16,085 nucleotides of DNA from JBBSMX01 sp038232935. Its GTDB lineage: Bacteria; Bacteroidota; Rhodothermia; Rhodothermales; JANQRZ01. Where the stretch lies: the NCBI GenBank assembly GCA_038232935.1, contig JBBSMX010000097.1, positions 1-16,085 of the forward strand, read 5' to 3'. The translations under genes were made by a program, and so were the position numbers. The notes beneath the pieces were generated by a model, which had not been told where the DNA came from, made no database searches, and was given only the letters and a program-made list of their open reading frames with translations. Shown here piece after piece: positions 1-9,353 of this stretch (position 1 is its first letter; every line of letters starts with the position of its first letter).

Positions 1-120
1 ACGGCCTTCAGCGGGATCGAGAGTCGGCTGCCGAAGTCGATCCACGCGGTGACGGCGCGGGGCTTCGAGACGAAGGTGTTCCTGTTCCTGCTCACCCTCA
101 GCCTCGACGGCCTCATGTAG
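1..120 (+). pseudogene. C-terminal end of an IS982-like transposase (cut by window start)
   Basis: An open frame runs from base 1 to the TAG at 118-120 and gives the last 39 residues of a protein. It contains the stretch SRLPKSIHAVTARGFETKV followed by a hydrophobic tail. This resembles the C-terminus of IS982-family DDE transposases, where a basic 'LP..IHAVT..GFE.K' segment precedes a final helix. That match is from memory of the family, not from a search. The catalytic residues lie outside the window, so it cannot be said whether the element is intact. The closely following terminal repeat and the interrupted gene after it support an insertion sequence. IS5-type transposases are the main alternative. 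Confidence 0.65.
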
Positions 121-134
121 CACACAACTTGGGT
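121..134. repeat. Putative right terminal inverted repeat of the IS element
   Basis: Directly after the transposase stop codon lies CACACAACTTGGGT. Its reverse complement is ACCCAAGTTGTGTG, and it begins with ACCC as many IS982-family ends do. The DUF805-like remnant becomes recognisable straight after it, which fits the IS boundary falling near base 134. The left end is outside the window, so neither the matching repeat nor the target duplication can be checked. Confidence 0.45.
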
Positions 135-285
135 TATATACCTTATTCCCTTATTAGGCGCACTAGTATCGCCTCTCGTGCTGATTGCTCCTTTTTTGCT
201 GGTTGGTTTCTGCGTTCTCCTGTACTTCTTGATGCAAAACAGCACCCCCGGTGCGAATCAGCACGGCATCATCTCCAAGGCGTGA
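135..285 (+). pseudogene. C-terminal remnant of a DUF805-like membrane protein, interrupted by the IS
   Basis: Reading in the transposase frame past its stop gives about 50 uninterrupted codons to the TGA at 283-285. They are strongly hydrophobic (IYLIPLLGALVSPLVLIAP, then a second helix) and end in YFLMQNSTPGANQHG. DUF805 proteins such as E. coli YhaH end in the same way: a helix with an LIP motif, a second hydrophobic run, then a 'GTPGxNxyG' tail. No start codon or N-terminal half is present, because the IS end lies directly upstream. The likeliest reading is a DUF805 gene split by the IS, with its 5' part on the far side of the element. Base composition is lower in GC than the neighbouring genes. 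The function of DUF805 proteins is unknown. Confidence 0.5.
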
Positions 286-531
286 CCTTCTTTCCGTAAT
301 CTGAGTCGAGGCCCTTACCGCCGACGTTACCACTTTGGTTGATGCTGGCTGCGAGTCTGCTTCTAACCTGTGCTCCTCTCAATGACAGGAGCGACGGAAA
401 GGTGATGCGATGAAGCCGGGGTGAGGAGGAGGGAACGTGGGGGAGGACGCCGCGTGTGAGGCGTGCCGCACTGCTGGCAGCCTCGCCGTGTATCTTCGGG
501 CGCTGTCTCTCACCCAACGCACCCGCCCCGC
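286..531. other. Intergenic region upstream of topA, no gene seen
   Basis: The 246 bases between the DUF805 remnant and the topA start hold no convincing coding frame on either strand; the reading frames here are short and have no recognisable motif. The only candidate signal is the TATCTTCG box at 491-498. No clear hairpin or repeat was seen. Confidence 0.5.
491..498 (+). promoter_or_regulatory. Candidate -7 box for topA
   Basis: TATCTTCG differs from the Bacteroidota -7 consensus TAnnTTTG at one base and lies about 34 bases before the topA ATG. No clear TTG -33 element precedes it, so the call is tentative. Confidence 0.3.
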
Positions 532-3102
532 ATGAAACGACTCGTCGTCGTAGAGTCCCCGACCAAAGCCCGCACGATCCGCAATTATCTCCCGAAGGGG
601 GAGTACCGCGTCGAGGCGTGCATGGGCCACGTGCGGGACCTCCCGTCGTCTGCCTCCGAAGTCCCTGCCGCCGTTAAGAAGGAGAGCTGGGGCACGCTCG
701 GGGTGAACGTGGACGATGGGTATCAGCCCGTCTACATCATCCCGAAGGAGAAACGGAAGGTAGTGAAGGAGCTGAAAGATGCGCTCAAAGACGCCGACGA
801 GCTCTACCTCGCCACGGACGAGGACCGCGAGGGCGAGTCCATTGGCTGGCACCTGCTGCAAGTGCTCAACCCGAAGGTGCCGGTGCGCCGGATGGTCTTC
901 CACGAGATCACGAAAGAAGCCATCCTGAGCGCGCTCAGCCACACCCGCGAGATCGACCAGCGGCTCGTGGACGCGCAGGAGACGCGCCGCGTGCTCGACC
1001 GGCTCGTGGGCTACACCATCAGCCCGCTGCTCTGGAAGAAGATCGCCCCGCGCCTCTCGGCCGGGCGCGTGCAGAGCGTGGCCGTCCGCCTCCTCGTCCA
1101 GCGCGAGCGTGAGCGGCTCGACTTCGTCTCTGCCGGCTACTGGGACCTCAAGGCGACGCTGGAGCAGGACAAGCAACGGTTTGAAGCGACGATGGTCGCG
1201 CTCGGCGAGCAGAAGCTCGCCACGGGCCGCGACTTCGACGAGAACACCGGCAACCTCAAAGAGGGCAACGACGCCCTCGTGCTCGCAGAGAAGCAGGCGC
1301 AGGCCCTCGCCGAGCGCCTCCCGAACGAGCCGTGGCGCGTGGCCTCCGTCGAGTCCAAACTCGTGACGCGGCGGCCGGCCCCGCCGTTCATCACCTCCAC
1401 TATGCAGCAGGAGGCCAACCGCAAGCTCGGCCTCTCGGCGCGCGACGCGATGCGCGTGGCGCAGAAGCTCTACGAGCAGGGCCACATCACCTACATGCGG
1501 ACGGACTCGCCGAACCTCTCGTCGGAGGCCATCGGCGCGAGCCGCCGCGCCGTCGAGGAGCGCTACGGGAACGAGTACCTCTCGCCGAAGCCGCGCCAGT
1601 TCTCGGCCAAGAAGGGCGCGGGCGCGCAGGAGGCCCACGAGGCGATTCGCCCGGCCGGGACCGCGATGAAGACGAAGGACGAACTCGGCCTCGGCGGTGT
1701 CGAGGGCAAGCTCTACGACCTCATCTGGAAGCGGACCGTCGCCACGCAGATGGCCGACGCAAAGCTGCGTCAGACGCGGGCCGAGATCACGGCCGGTGCG
1801 GCCGGCCCTGAGCAGGCTACGTTCCGCGCGAACGGGCAGACCGTCGAGTTCCCCGGCTTCTTCCGCGCGTACGTCGAGGGCTCCGACGACCCGAACGCAG
1901 CGCTCGAAGACCGCGACAACCCGCTGCCGGAGCTGAACGAGGGCGACACGCCCGACTGCCGCGAGGTCGAGGCGCTCGGCCACGAGACGAAGCCGCCGGC
2001 CCGCTACACCGATGCCACGCTCGTCCGTATGCTGGAAAGCGAAGGCGTCGGCCGCCCGAGCACGTACGCCTCTATCATCGACACGATCGTCAACCGGGGC
2101 TACGTCCGCCGCGACGGCAAGCAGCTCGCCCCGACGTTCACGGCGTTCGCCACGAACAACCTCCTCGAACACCACTTCGAGCAGCTCGTCGATACCGGCT
2201 TCACGGCCGAGATGGAGCAGATCCTCGACGACATCGCGAGCGGTGACAAGGAAGCGGTGCGCTACCTCGACCGCTTCTACCGGGGCGAGAATGGCATCGA
2301 GCCGCGCGTCGAGGCCGGGCTCGAAGGGATCGATGCCCGCGAGATGTCTACCATCGAGCACCCGAAGTGGGGGCCGTTCCGCGTCCGCGTCGGCAAGTTC
2401 GGCCCGTACGTCGAGGGCGAGCTCGACGGCGAGACGAAGACGGCGTCCCTCCCCGACGCCCTCGCTCCGGCCGACGCCGACGAGGCGAGCCTGCGCCATC
2501 TCATCGAGACCAGCAACGAGCCGGACGAGGTGCTCGGCATCCACCCCGAGTTCGACCAGCCGGTCCTCGTGAAGCAGGGGCCGTACGGCCCGTACGTCCA
2601 ACTCGGCGACGACGATCAGGAGGGCAAGCCGAAGCGGACCTCGCTGCCGAAGGGGGTGAAGCCGGAGGACGTGGACCTCCCCCTCGCGCTCGGGCTGCTG
2701 TCGCTGCCGCGCACGCTCGGCGAGCACCCGGACGGCGGGGCCGTGAAAGCGAGCATCGGCCGCTACGGGCCGTACGTCCAGCACGGCAGCGTCTTCGCCT
2801 CGCTCAAGGCCGAGGACGACGTACTGAAGGTGAAGCTGAACCGGGCGCTGGAGTTGCTGGCGCAGAAGAAGCAGAAGAACCAGCCGCTCCGTACCCTCGG
2901 TAGTCACCCCAAGTCCGGCGACCCCATCGAGGTCTTCGAAGGTCGCTACGGCCCCTACGTCAAGCACAAGCGGACGAACGCGACGATCCCGAAAGGCACC
3001 GACCCCGACGAGGTCACGCTGGAGCAGGCCGTCGAGTTGCTTGCGGCCAAGGCAGGCAAGAAAGGCGCGAAGAAGGGCGGACGCCGGAAAAAGACGGCGT
3101 AA
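532..3102 (+). CDS. topA: DNA topoisomerase I (type IA), zinc-finger-free
   Basis: Relaxes negative supercoils by nicking one strand through a 5'-phosphotyrosine and passing the other. The 856-residue protein opens with the Toprim domain: MKRLVVVESPTKA holds catalytic Glu8, and the acidic motif TDEDREGE holds Asp96, Asp98 and Glu100. The active-site tyrosine is Tyr321 in HITYMRTDS. After the gate domains come four C-terminal repeats centred on G-x-F/Y-G-P-Y-V at about residues 621, 683, 743 and 804, then a Lys/Arg-rich tail. There are no Cys4 zinc fingers, unlike E. coli TopA, as in several other bacterial lineages. I chose the ATG at 532 rather than an upstream in-frame start 23 codons earlier because the Toprim motif begins there. 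No Shine-Dalgarno sequence is visible. The membrane-protein gene 48 bases downstream may be co-transcribed. Confidence 0.97.
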   Translation: MKRLVVVESPTKARTIRNYLPKGEYRVEACMGHVRDLPSSASEVPAAVKKESWGTLGVNVDDGYQPVYIIPKEKRKVVKELKDALKDADELYLATDEDREGESIGWHLLQVLNPKVPVRRMVFHEITKEAILSALSHTREIDQRLVDAQETRRVLDRLVGYTISPLLWKKIAPRLSAGRVQSVAVRLLVQRERERLDFVSAGYWDLKATLEQDKQRFEATMVALGEQKLATGRDFDENTGNLKEGNDALVLAEKQAQALAERLPNEPWRVASVESKLVTRRPAPPFITSTMQQEANRKLGLSARDAMRVAQKLYEQGHITYMRTDSPNLSSEAIGASRRAVEERYGNEYLSPKPRQFSAKKGAGAQEAHEAIRPAGTAMKTKDELGLGGVEGKLYDLIWKRTVATQMADAKLRQTRAEITAGAAGPEQATFRANGQTVEFPGFFRAYVEGSDDPNAALEDRDNPLPELNEGDTPDCREVEALGHETKPPARYTDATLVRMLESEGVGRPSTYASIIDTIVNRGYVRRDGKQLAPTFTAFATNNLLEHHFEQLVDTGFTAEMEQILDDIASGDKEAVRYLDRFYRGENGIEPRVEAGLEGIDAREMSTIEHPKWGPFRVRVGKFGPYVEGELDGETKTASLPDALAPADADEASLRHLIETSNEPDEVLGIHPEFDQPVLVKQGPYGPYVQLGDDDQEGKPKRTSLPKGVKPEDVDLPLALGLLSLPRTLGEHPDGGAVKASIGRYGPYVQHGSVFASLKAEDDVLKVKLNRALELLAQKKQKNQPLRTLGSHPKSGDPIEVFEGRYGPYVKHKRTNATIPKGTDPDEVTLEQAVELLAAKAGKKGAKKGGRRKKTA

Positions 3103-3150
3103 CAAGAACCCCCGACCGCGCGCGACGAGCATCCCCTTCCATAGCGCAAC

Positions 3151-3753
3151 ATGGCCGATCAGGAGACCCGTTCGTCGGAGGAGGGCGAAAAGCAAAAGCT
3201 GACGCTGCTGAAGCGGATGTTCTCCGAAGACTGGCGTTGGACGCTGGTCGGTGGGGTGATCGCACTCGTCGTGACCTTCGGGGGGGCGTGGATCGTCGGA
3301 GAGACGAGCGGGGCGGAAGCCAGGTCGCTCCTCCGCGGGATGCTTCCCACGACGCGGTTCCTGTGCTCGGGCGTGATGACGGCCTCGGCGACGACCCTCG
3401 CCCTCATGCTAACCCTCCTCAGCTTGAGCGCGAACGCGAGCAGCAAGCTCAAACGAGCTCACTACGAGCGCATTCGCCAGATTGCGCTACTCGACGCCGT
3501 CGCGTTCATCGCGGCGACCTGCGTGCTCCTCTTCCTGAATATCCCCGTTGAGCAGGCGGACAACATTCCCGCCTCGTGGTACACGGTCCTCTACTACGGC
3601 TTCCTCGGGGCCTCCGCCGCTATCGGCGGCCTCCTCGTCGTCATCGTGCTGATGCTCTACAAGACGGTGGAGTACATGATCCGGGTCGTCGGCCCAGGGG
3701 ACATCGAGGACTTCGACCTCGTCGAAGCGCCGGATAAGGACGAAGAAGCTTGA
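3151..3753 (+). CDS. Hypothetical four-helix membrane protein
   Basis: A 200-residue protein with a charged cytoplasmic-type N-terminus (about 30 residues), four predicted membrane segments (about 31-50, 70-93, 111-130 and 143-172) and an acidic C-terminal tail rich in Asp and Glu. The segment around residues 74-95 (SGVMTASATTLALMLTLLSLS) faintly recalls the second helix of DUF2254 membrane proteins, but the protein is far shorter than that family and I do not assign it. The ATG at 3151 lies 48 bases after topA on the same strand with no terminator visible between them, so it is probably read through from topA. It faces rsgA convergently across about 130 bases. No function can be inferred from the sequence. 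Confidence 0.8.
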   Translation: MADQETRSSEEGEKQKLTLLKRMFSEDWRWTLVGGVIALVVTFGGAWIVGETSGAEARSLLRGMLPTTRFLCSGVMTASATTLALMLTLLSLSANASSKLKRAHYERIRQIALLDAVAFIAATCVLLFLNIPVEQADNIPASWYTVLYYGFLGASAAIGGLLVVIVLMLYKTVEYMIRVVGPGDIEDFDLVEAPDKDEEA

Positions 3754-3885
3754 GCCGTAGAGGGTCGTGTACGAAGAGCCCTACTGCCGATTCGTCTCCC
3801 GGCGATTTCCCTGTATCCGTCCACAGGAGCGCGACGCGCACGAGCACGGAGACGGTGAGAGCGACCCCGTACGTTCGTGTCCGGC

Positions 3886-4848
3886 TCATCGGCCCACATC
3901 CTCGTCCCGGAGCGAGGCGAGAACGTTGAGGTACGACAGGTAGCGCTCGGGCGCGATCTCGTCGTTCTCGACGGCCTCCTTCACGGCGCACTCCGGCTCG
4001 TGGTCGTGCGTGCACGGGGAGAACTTGCAGTCGTCGAGGTAGGGGAGCATCTCGACGAAGTAGCCCGAGAGCTCCTCCGGCTCCATGTCCCAGATGCCGT
4101 ACTCGCGGATGCCGGGCGTGTCGGCGACGTAGCCGCCCGCGACAGGGAGCAGTTCCGCGAACGTCGTCGTGTGGCGCCCTTTCTTCGTCTTCCCGCTGAC
4201 GGCACCCGTGCGCAGCGCGAGGTCTGGTTCCACCGCGTTCAGCAGCGTCGACTTCCCGACCCCGGAGGGGCCGGCGACGACGGAGATCTTCCCCGTCAGC
4301 CGTTCGCGAAAGTCGTCGATGCCCTCGTCCTGCTCGGCGCTGACGAGGAGGACGGGGTAGCCGAGCCCTTCGTAGAGCGCCTGCCAGTACGCGATGTCCT
4401 CGGCGTGGTCTTCGCGTACGATCAGATCCGCCTTGTTGATGACGATGCCGGCGGGCACCCCGTACGCCTCGGCCATCACGAGGAAGCGGTCCACGAAACC
4501 GGGGTTGAAAGAGGGCAGCTTCGCCGCCTGCACGCACCACGCGGCGTCTACGTTCGCGACGAGCACCTGCTCGCGCCCGGCGCGTCGGCCCGCCGCTCGC
4601 CGGCTCAGCTTGTTGTGGCGGGGGAGGAGCTCGGTGATGAGCCCCGTGCCGTCCGCGTCCATCCGCATCACCACGCGATCCCCGACGGCGACGGGGTTCG
4701 TGACGTCGCGGTCTTCGAGCCGGAACTTGCCGCGCACGCGGGCCTGCACGGTCCCGTCGTCCGTACGGACCTCGTACCAGCTCCCCGTGGAGCGGAGGAC
4801 GAGTCCCTGGCGAGGTTCGAGCGCGGCGGAGTCGGGGGTATCGGGCAT
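3886..4848 (-). CDS. rsgA: Ribosome small-subunit GTPase RsgA
   Basis: A circularly permuted GTPase that checks late 30S ribosome maturation. The 320-residue protein has an N-terminal OB-fold region (about residues 10-85), then the GTPase motifs in the permuted order of this family: G4 NKAD at 138-141, the P-loop GPSGVGKS at 193-200 and G3 DTPG at 243-246. A C-terminal zinc knuckle follows, with Cys274, Cys279, His281 and Cys287. I chose the ATG at 4848. A TTG ten codons upstream would also be in frame but adds nothing conserved and overlaps a small hairpin (4860-4874, CGGGG-TAAGG-CCCCG). No Shine-Dalgarno sequence is visible. The gene is divergent from the small-protein pair at 4966. A short ORF overlaps its stop codon (see findings). 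Confidence 0.95.
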   Translation of the reverse strand: MPDTPDSAALEPRQGLVLRSTGSWYEVRTDDGTVQARVRGKFRLEDRDVTNPVAVGDRVVMRMDADGTGLITELLPRHNKLSRRAAGRRAGREQVLVANVDAAWCVQAAKLPSFNPGFVDRFLVMAEAYGVPAGIVINKADLIVREDHAEDIAYWQALYEGLGYPVLLVSAEQDEGIDDFRERLTGKISVVAGPSGVGKSTLLNAVEPDLALRTGAVSGKTKKGRHTTTFAELLPVAGGYVADTPGIREYGIWDMEPEELSGYFVEMLPYLDDCKFSPCTHDHEPECAVKEAVENDEIAPERYLSYLNVLASLRDEDVGR

Positions 4849-4897
4849 GGTGAAACTTGCGGGGTAAGGCCCCGTCAAAACGGGCGTGCAGACCGAC

Positions 4898-4905
4898 TAA
4901 CTTCG
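4898..4905 (+). promoter_or_regulatory. Candidate -7 box for the small-protein operon
   Basis: TAACTTCG, one base from the TAnnTTTG consensus, lies 60 bases before the ATG at 4966 in the 117-base divergent region shared with rsgA. No convincing -33 element was recognised. Confidence 0.3.
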
Positions 4906-4965
4906 GCGCGGTCGGACCGGCGGGACAACCGCTGGCTCACGCCCGCGCTCTAACCCCGACCCGCC

Positions 4966-5271
4966 ATGCCGGACGCCCGAGAGGACGCGCGCAGACAGTA
5001 CGCGAAGACGCGCGCCGAGTTTGAGAAGCTGGAACCCCAAGATAAAACCGCCTTCGTCGTAGAAGCCACGTTTACCACGCTCGGCCAAGCCATCGAAGAG
5101 ACGGGCCGTCAGTTCGCCGACGTGCTGGAGCGCGTCGTGAACTTCGAGTTCGACTTCGGCTCGTGGCGGGAAGAAGGCTCGGAGCCTGATGCGCCGAATC
5201 CGGCAGAGCCGCCGTCCGCTGCCCATCGCGCGTCCTCGCGCCGCAAGAAATCAGGGGAAGAAGAGGAATGA
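4966..5271 (+). CDS. Small hypothetical protein, first of a coupled pair
   Basis: A 101-residue acidic, soluble protein of no recognised family. The first 70 residues are rich in charged and aromatic positions and look helical (for example AFVVEATFTTLGQAIEETG and the following QFADVLERVVNFEF). The last 35 residues are low-complexity and disordered-looking, rich in Pro, Ala, Ser, Lys and Glu. There is no signal peptide or membrane helix. Its stop overlaps the next start as ATGA (5268-5271), so the two are almost certainly co-translated and may act together. GC-rich codon use matches the neighbours, so nothing suggests recent transfer. Function is unknown. Confidence 0.75.
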   Translation: MPDAREDARRQYAKTRAEFEKLEPQDKTAFVVEATFTTLGQAIEETGRQFADVLERVVNFEFDFGSWREEGSEPDAPNPAEPPSAAHRASSRRKKSGEEEE

Positions 5272-5507
5272 GCGAGGCGCCCATAGACAGGACCGAACGC
5301 TGGATCGCCCGATTCGAACAGGCGAGCCTCGCCGGGAAAGCCGCCCTCCTCGGCGGCACCGCCGTGCGTTTTACGGCGAACCTGATCGACAAGACGCTCG
5401 ACCGGGCGGCCGACACCGTCGCCGAAGCCGAGCAGGCGTTCAAGCGCGAGCTAGACCCCACGATGGAGGATGCTAAGATCCTCGACGAGTGGGACGAGGA
5501 CCGCTGA
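5268..5507 (+). CDS. Small hypothetical protein, second of a coupled pair
   Basis: A 79-residue protein whose ATG overlaps the stop of the upstream gene (ATGA), with AGAGGA just before it as a possible ribosome-binding site. The middle section, from about residue 20 to 60, alternates small hydrophobic and charged residues (SLAGKAALLGGTAVRFTANL, then a helix running through TVAEAEQAFKREL), which suggests long amphipathic helices. The C-terminus is acidic (ending DEWDEDR). No catalytic or metal-binding motif is visible and no family is recognised. A strong hairpin terminator follows 27 bases after the stop, so the operon ends here. A scaffold-like or partner-binding role with the upstream protein is possible but is a guess. 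Confidence 0.75.
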   Translation: MSEAPIDRTERWIARFEQASLAGKAALLGGTAVRFTANLIDKTLDRAADTVAEAEQAFKRELDPTMEDAKILDEWDEDR

Positions 5508-5534
5508 AGCACCGTCTTGCACCTGGATAAACGC

Positions 5535-5568
5535 AGAAGGGGACGCAGCGTGTGCTGCGTCCCCTTCT
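5535..5568. terminator. Perfect 15-bp hairpin, bidirectional terminator
   Basis: AGAAGGGGACGCAGC (5535-5549) pairs perfectly with GCTGCGTCCCCTTCT (5554-5568) around a GTGT loop. It lies between two convergent genes ending at 5507 (plus) and 5595 (minus). The A-rich and T-rich outer arms (AGAAGG / CCTTCT) give a weak T tract in both directions, as expected for a shared intrinsic terminator. Confidence 0.8.
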
Positions 5569-5594
5569 CGTAAGAAATCTGACTATTCGGTTCG

Positions 5595-6593
5595 CTATTC
5601 GCCTCCTTCGCCGCCGTCGTTGGGTTGCAGCGGCTTGCACGTGCGGCACGGCGAGTAGTCCAACATAGCCTCGGCGAGCGGGATGGCGAACGTACGCGAG
5701 CGGAGGTGCTTGCATCCCTCTCGGTGGAACTTGTGGCCCGTGCGAGTGACGTAGACCACGGTTTCACCATCCACGGGGGAGCCCGACAGAACGTGGCGCA
5801 GCGCCTCAGCCTGCGAGGCCTCGGTGGCACCCGAACCGGCCCCGCCACCCGCTGCCCCGCCGCCGGTCACCGCCGAACGCACGGGCTCTACCGTTTCCGT
5901 CTCTACCGTTTCCGTCGCTGGCTCCTCGGCCTCGGCTACCGTGAGTACCGACTCCGGCTCGGGAAGGCGGCGAAGGAGAACAGCAGAGACGTAGCCAGTC
6001 GTTTGGTCGCCTACTAGTCGAACCTTGCCCCAGCCCCGCTCGACGGCGAGCACCTGGAACGGAACGCCAGGCCGGATTACGCCGAACGCCTCATGGCCCA
6101 TGCCCGGGCCGACTCGCACGTTCGCCCACTCGTTTACCGTGCGGCGGACGCCAGCGTCAGCGGGTATGTCGGCGAACACCACTTCGAAGAGCGGCTGGCT
6201 CTTCGAAGTGGATGCGCCCTCATCAGTTTTGTAGGAAGCCAAGCCGGCCGATCCAAACCGCGACACGTAAGGGCGAAAGGCGTAGCCCATGCGCTGCGAT
6301 CCTTCCACCTCGTACACCTCATACCACCCCTGCTTGTCGGCGACGGGCGAAACTCGTACCTGGTCGTCGCGGGTGATCGACGACACCTCTTGCGAGAAAG
6401 CGTCGGGCTGTGTATAGATCTTGTCCGCGAGGAGATAGCCTACCTGTTGGTCCGCCTCCGCGCCTTCATTGGAGGCCGACCGAGAAGGGACGCCGGATTG
6501 CGCGCGGACAGTGGGTGCGAACGAGCAGGCGATGAAGGCGAGCCAGAGAAAAAGGTTGACGGTCGGTCTCAGCACGGAGCGGGTCGAGGACAT
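5595..6593 (-). CDS. Secreted protein with two SH3-like domains and a Cys-rich metal-binding C-terminus
   Basis: A 332-residue exported protein. The ATG at 6593 gives a clear signal peptide (hydrophobic core LFLWLAFIACSFAP, likely cleavage after VRA near residue 31). In-frame codons upstream encode no signal-like sequence and were excluded. Two bacterial SH3-like domains follow, at about 51-112 and 154-210; the second contains NVRVGPGMGHEAFG, as in cell-wall-associated SH3b domains. A Thr/Val/Glu/Gly-rich linker (about 211-278) leads to a C-terminal module with YVTRTGHKFHREGC and PCRTCKP: His290, Cys294, Cys316 and Cys319. This matches the small Ada-like zinc-binding tail found on several secreted nucleases and lipoproteins. 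It may bind peptidoglycan or other ligands in the periplasm and hold a metal. There is no enzymatic domain. A perfect 14-bp hairpin lies inside the gene. Confidence 0.85.
   Translation of the reverse strand: MSSTRSVLRPTVNLFLWLAFIACSFAPTVRAQSGVPSRSASNEGAEADQQVGYLLADKIYTQPDAFSQEVSSITRDDQVRVSPVADKQGWYEVYEVEGSQRMGYAFRPYVSRFGSAGLASYKTDEGASTSKSQPLFEVVFADIPADAGVRRTVNEWANVRVGPGMGHEAFGVIRPGVPFQVLAVERGWGKVRLVGDQTTGYVSAVLLRRLPEPESVLTVAEAEEPATETVETETVEPVRSAVTGGGAAGGGAGSGATEASQAEALRHVLSGSPVDGETVVYVTRTGHKFHREGCKHLRSRTFAIPLAEAMLDYSPCRTCKPLQPNDGGEGGE
6179..6211. repeat. Perfect 14-bp inverted repeat inside the SH3-protein gene
   Basis: CCACTTCGAAGAGC (6179-6192) and GCTCTTCGAAGTGG (6198-6211) are exact reverse complements around the loop GGCTG. 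The hairpin falls in codons of residues about 128-139, the linker between the two SH3 domains, and is read through in frame. Such a long perfect stem inside a coding region is unusual. Confidence 0.85.
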
Positions 6594-6643
6594 AACGCGA
6601 CTTCGGTGATCGTTCAACCGGGGCAGGGTATAGGATATGGATA

Positions 6644-6686
6644 TGTACAAGGGGTGTACAGGCATTCCCACAAGAATGCCTGTACA
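6644..6686. repeat. Three TGTACA copies and a perfect 13-bp inverted repeat
   Basis: TGTACA occurs at 6644-6649, 6655-6660 and 6681-6686. The last two form the ends of a perfect inverted repeat: TGTACAGGCATTC (6655-6667) and GAATGCCTGTACA (6674-6686) around CCACAA. It lies 51-93 bases upstream of the SH3-protein start on the minus strand. It could be an operator, since TGTACA is itself palindromic, or an RNA hairpin. No T tract follows on either strand, so a terminator is unlikely. Confidence 0.7.
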
Positions 6687-6767
6687 GAAATCGTTCCGCC
6701 TGGACGTGTGGAGGGGTTGAATATAGCTAAACTCTGCAGGGAAAAGCGTTGTGTAGTAGGTGTTAAA

Positions 6768-6797
6768 CGCACCGCTCGTACGATGACGAGCGGTGCG
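6768..6797 (-). terminator. Hairpin downstream of lon, probable terminator
   Basis: CGCACCGCTCGT (6768-6779) pairs perfectly with ACGAGCGGTGCG (6786-6797) around a six-base loop, a 12-bp GC-rich stem. On the minus strand it starts 31 bases after the lon stop codon and is followed by TTTAACACC. The T run is short, so termination may be incomplete. Confidence 0.6.
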
Positions 6798-6827
6798 GTA
6801 TGGGGAACCACGTGGGGTGAAAACCCG

Positions 6828-9353
<2,526 letters not shown>

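Larger units (their letters stand above)
1..134 (+). mobile_element. Right end of an insertion sequence (IS982-like), partial
   Basis: The transposase C-terminus (1-120) plus the candidate terminal repeat (121-134) make the right-hand end of an insertion sequence that begins before the window. Insertion into a gene is suggested by the in-frame membrane-protein remnant that follows. The exact boundary is inferred from the ACCC-type end and from where the remnant starts to look like a gene. Confidence 0.55.
6594..6827. promoter_or_regulatory. 234-bp intergenic region between lon and the SH3-protein gene
   Basis: No gene is seen here. It holds the lon-side hairpin (6768-6797) and a second hairpin plus repeated TGTACA (6644-6686). 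Between the repeats and the SH3 gene the minus strand carries the AT-rich run ATATCCATATCCTATACC, the only plausible promoter region for that gene. No exact TAnnTTTG box is present. Confidence 0.5.

Noticed and set aside
379..3195. A 938-codon open frame on the minus strand opposite topA
   Set aside because: Antisense frames stay open in GC-rich genes because of codon bias. The translation is Arg/Leu/Val/Ala-rich with no motif, and topA on the other strand is certain.
4849..4878. TTG start ten codons upstream for rsgA
   Set aside because: The extra residues are not conserved in the family and cover a small hairpin; the ATG at 4848 is the more usual start.
3877..4953. A 358-codon plus-strand frame opposite rsgA
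   Set aside because: RsgA motifs on the minus strand are complete; this frame has only GC-biased composition.
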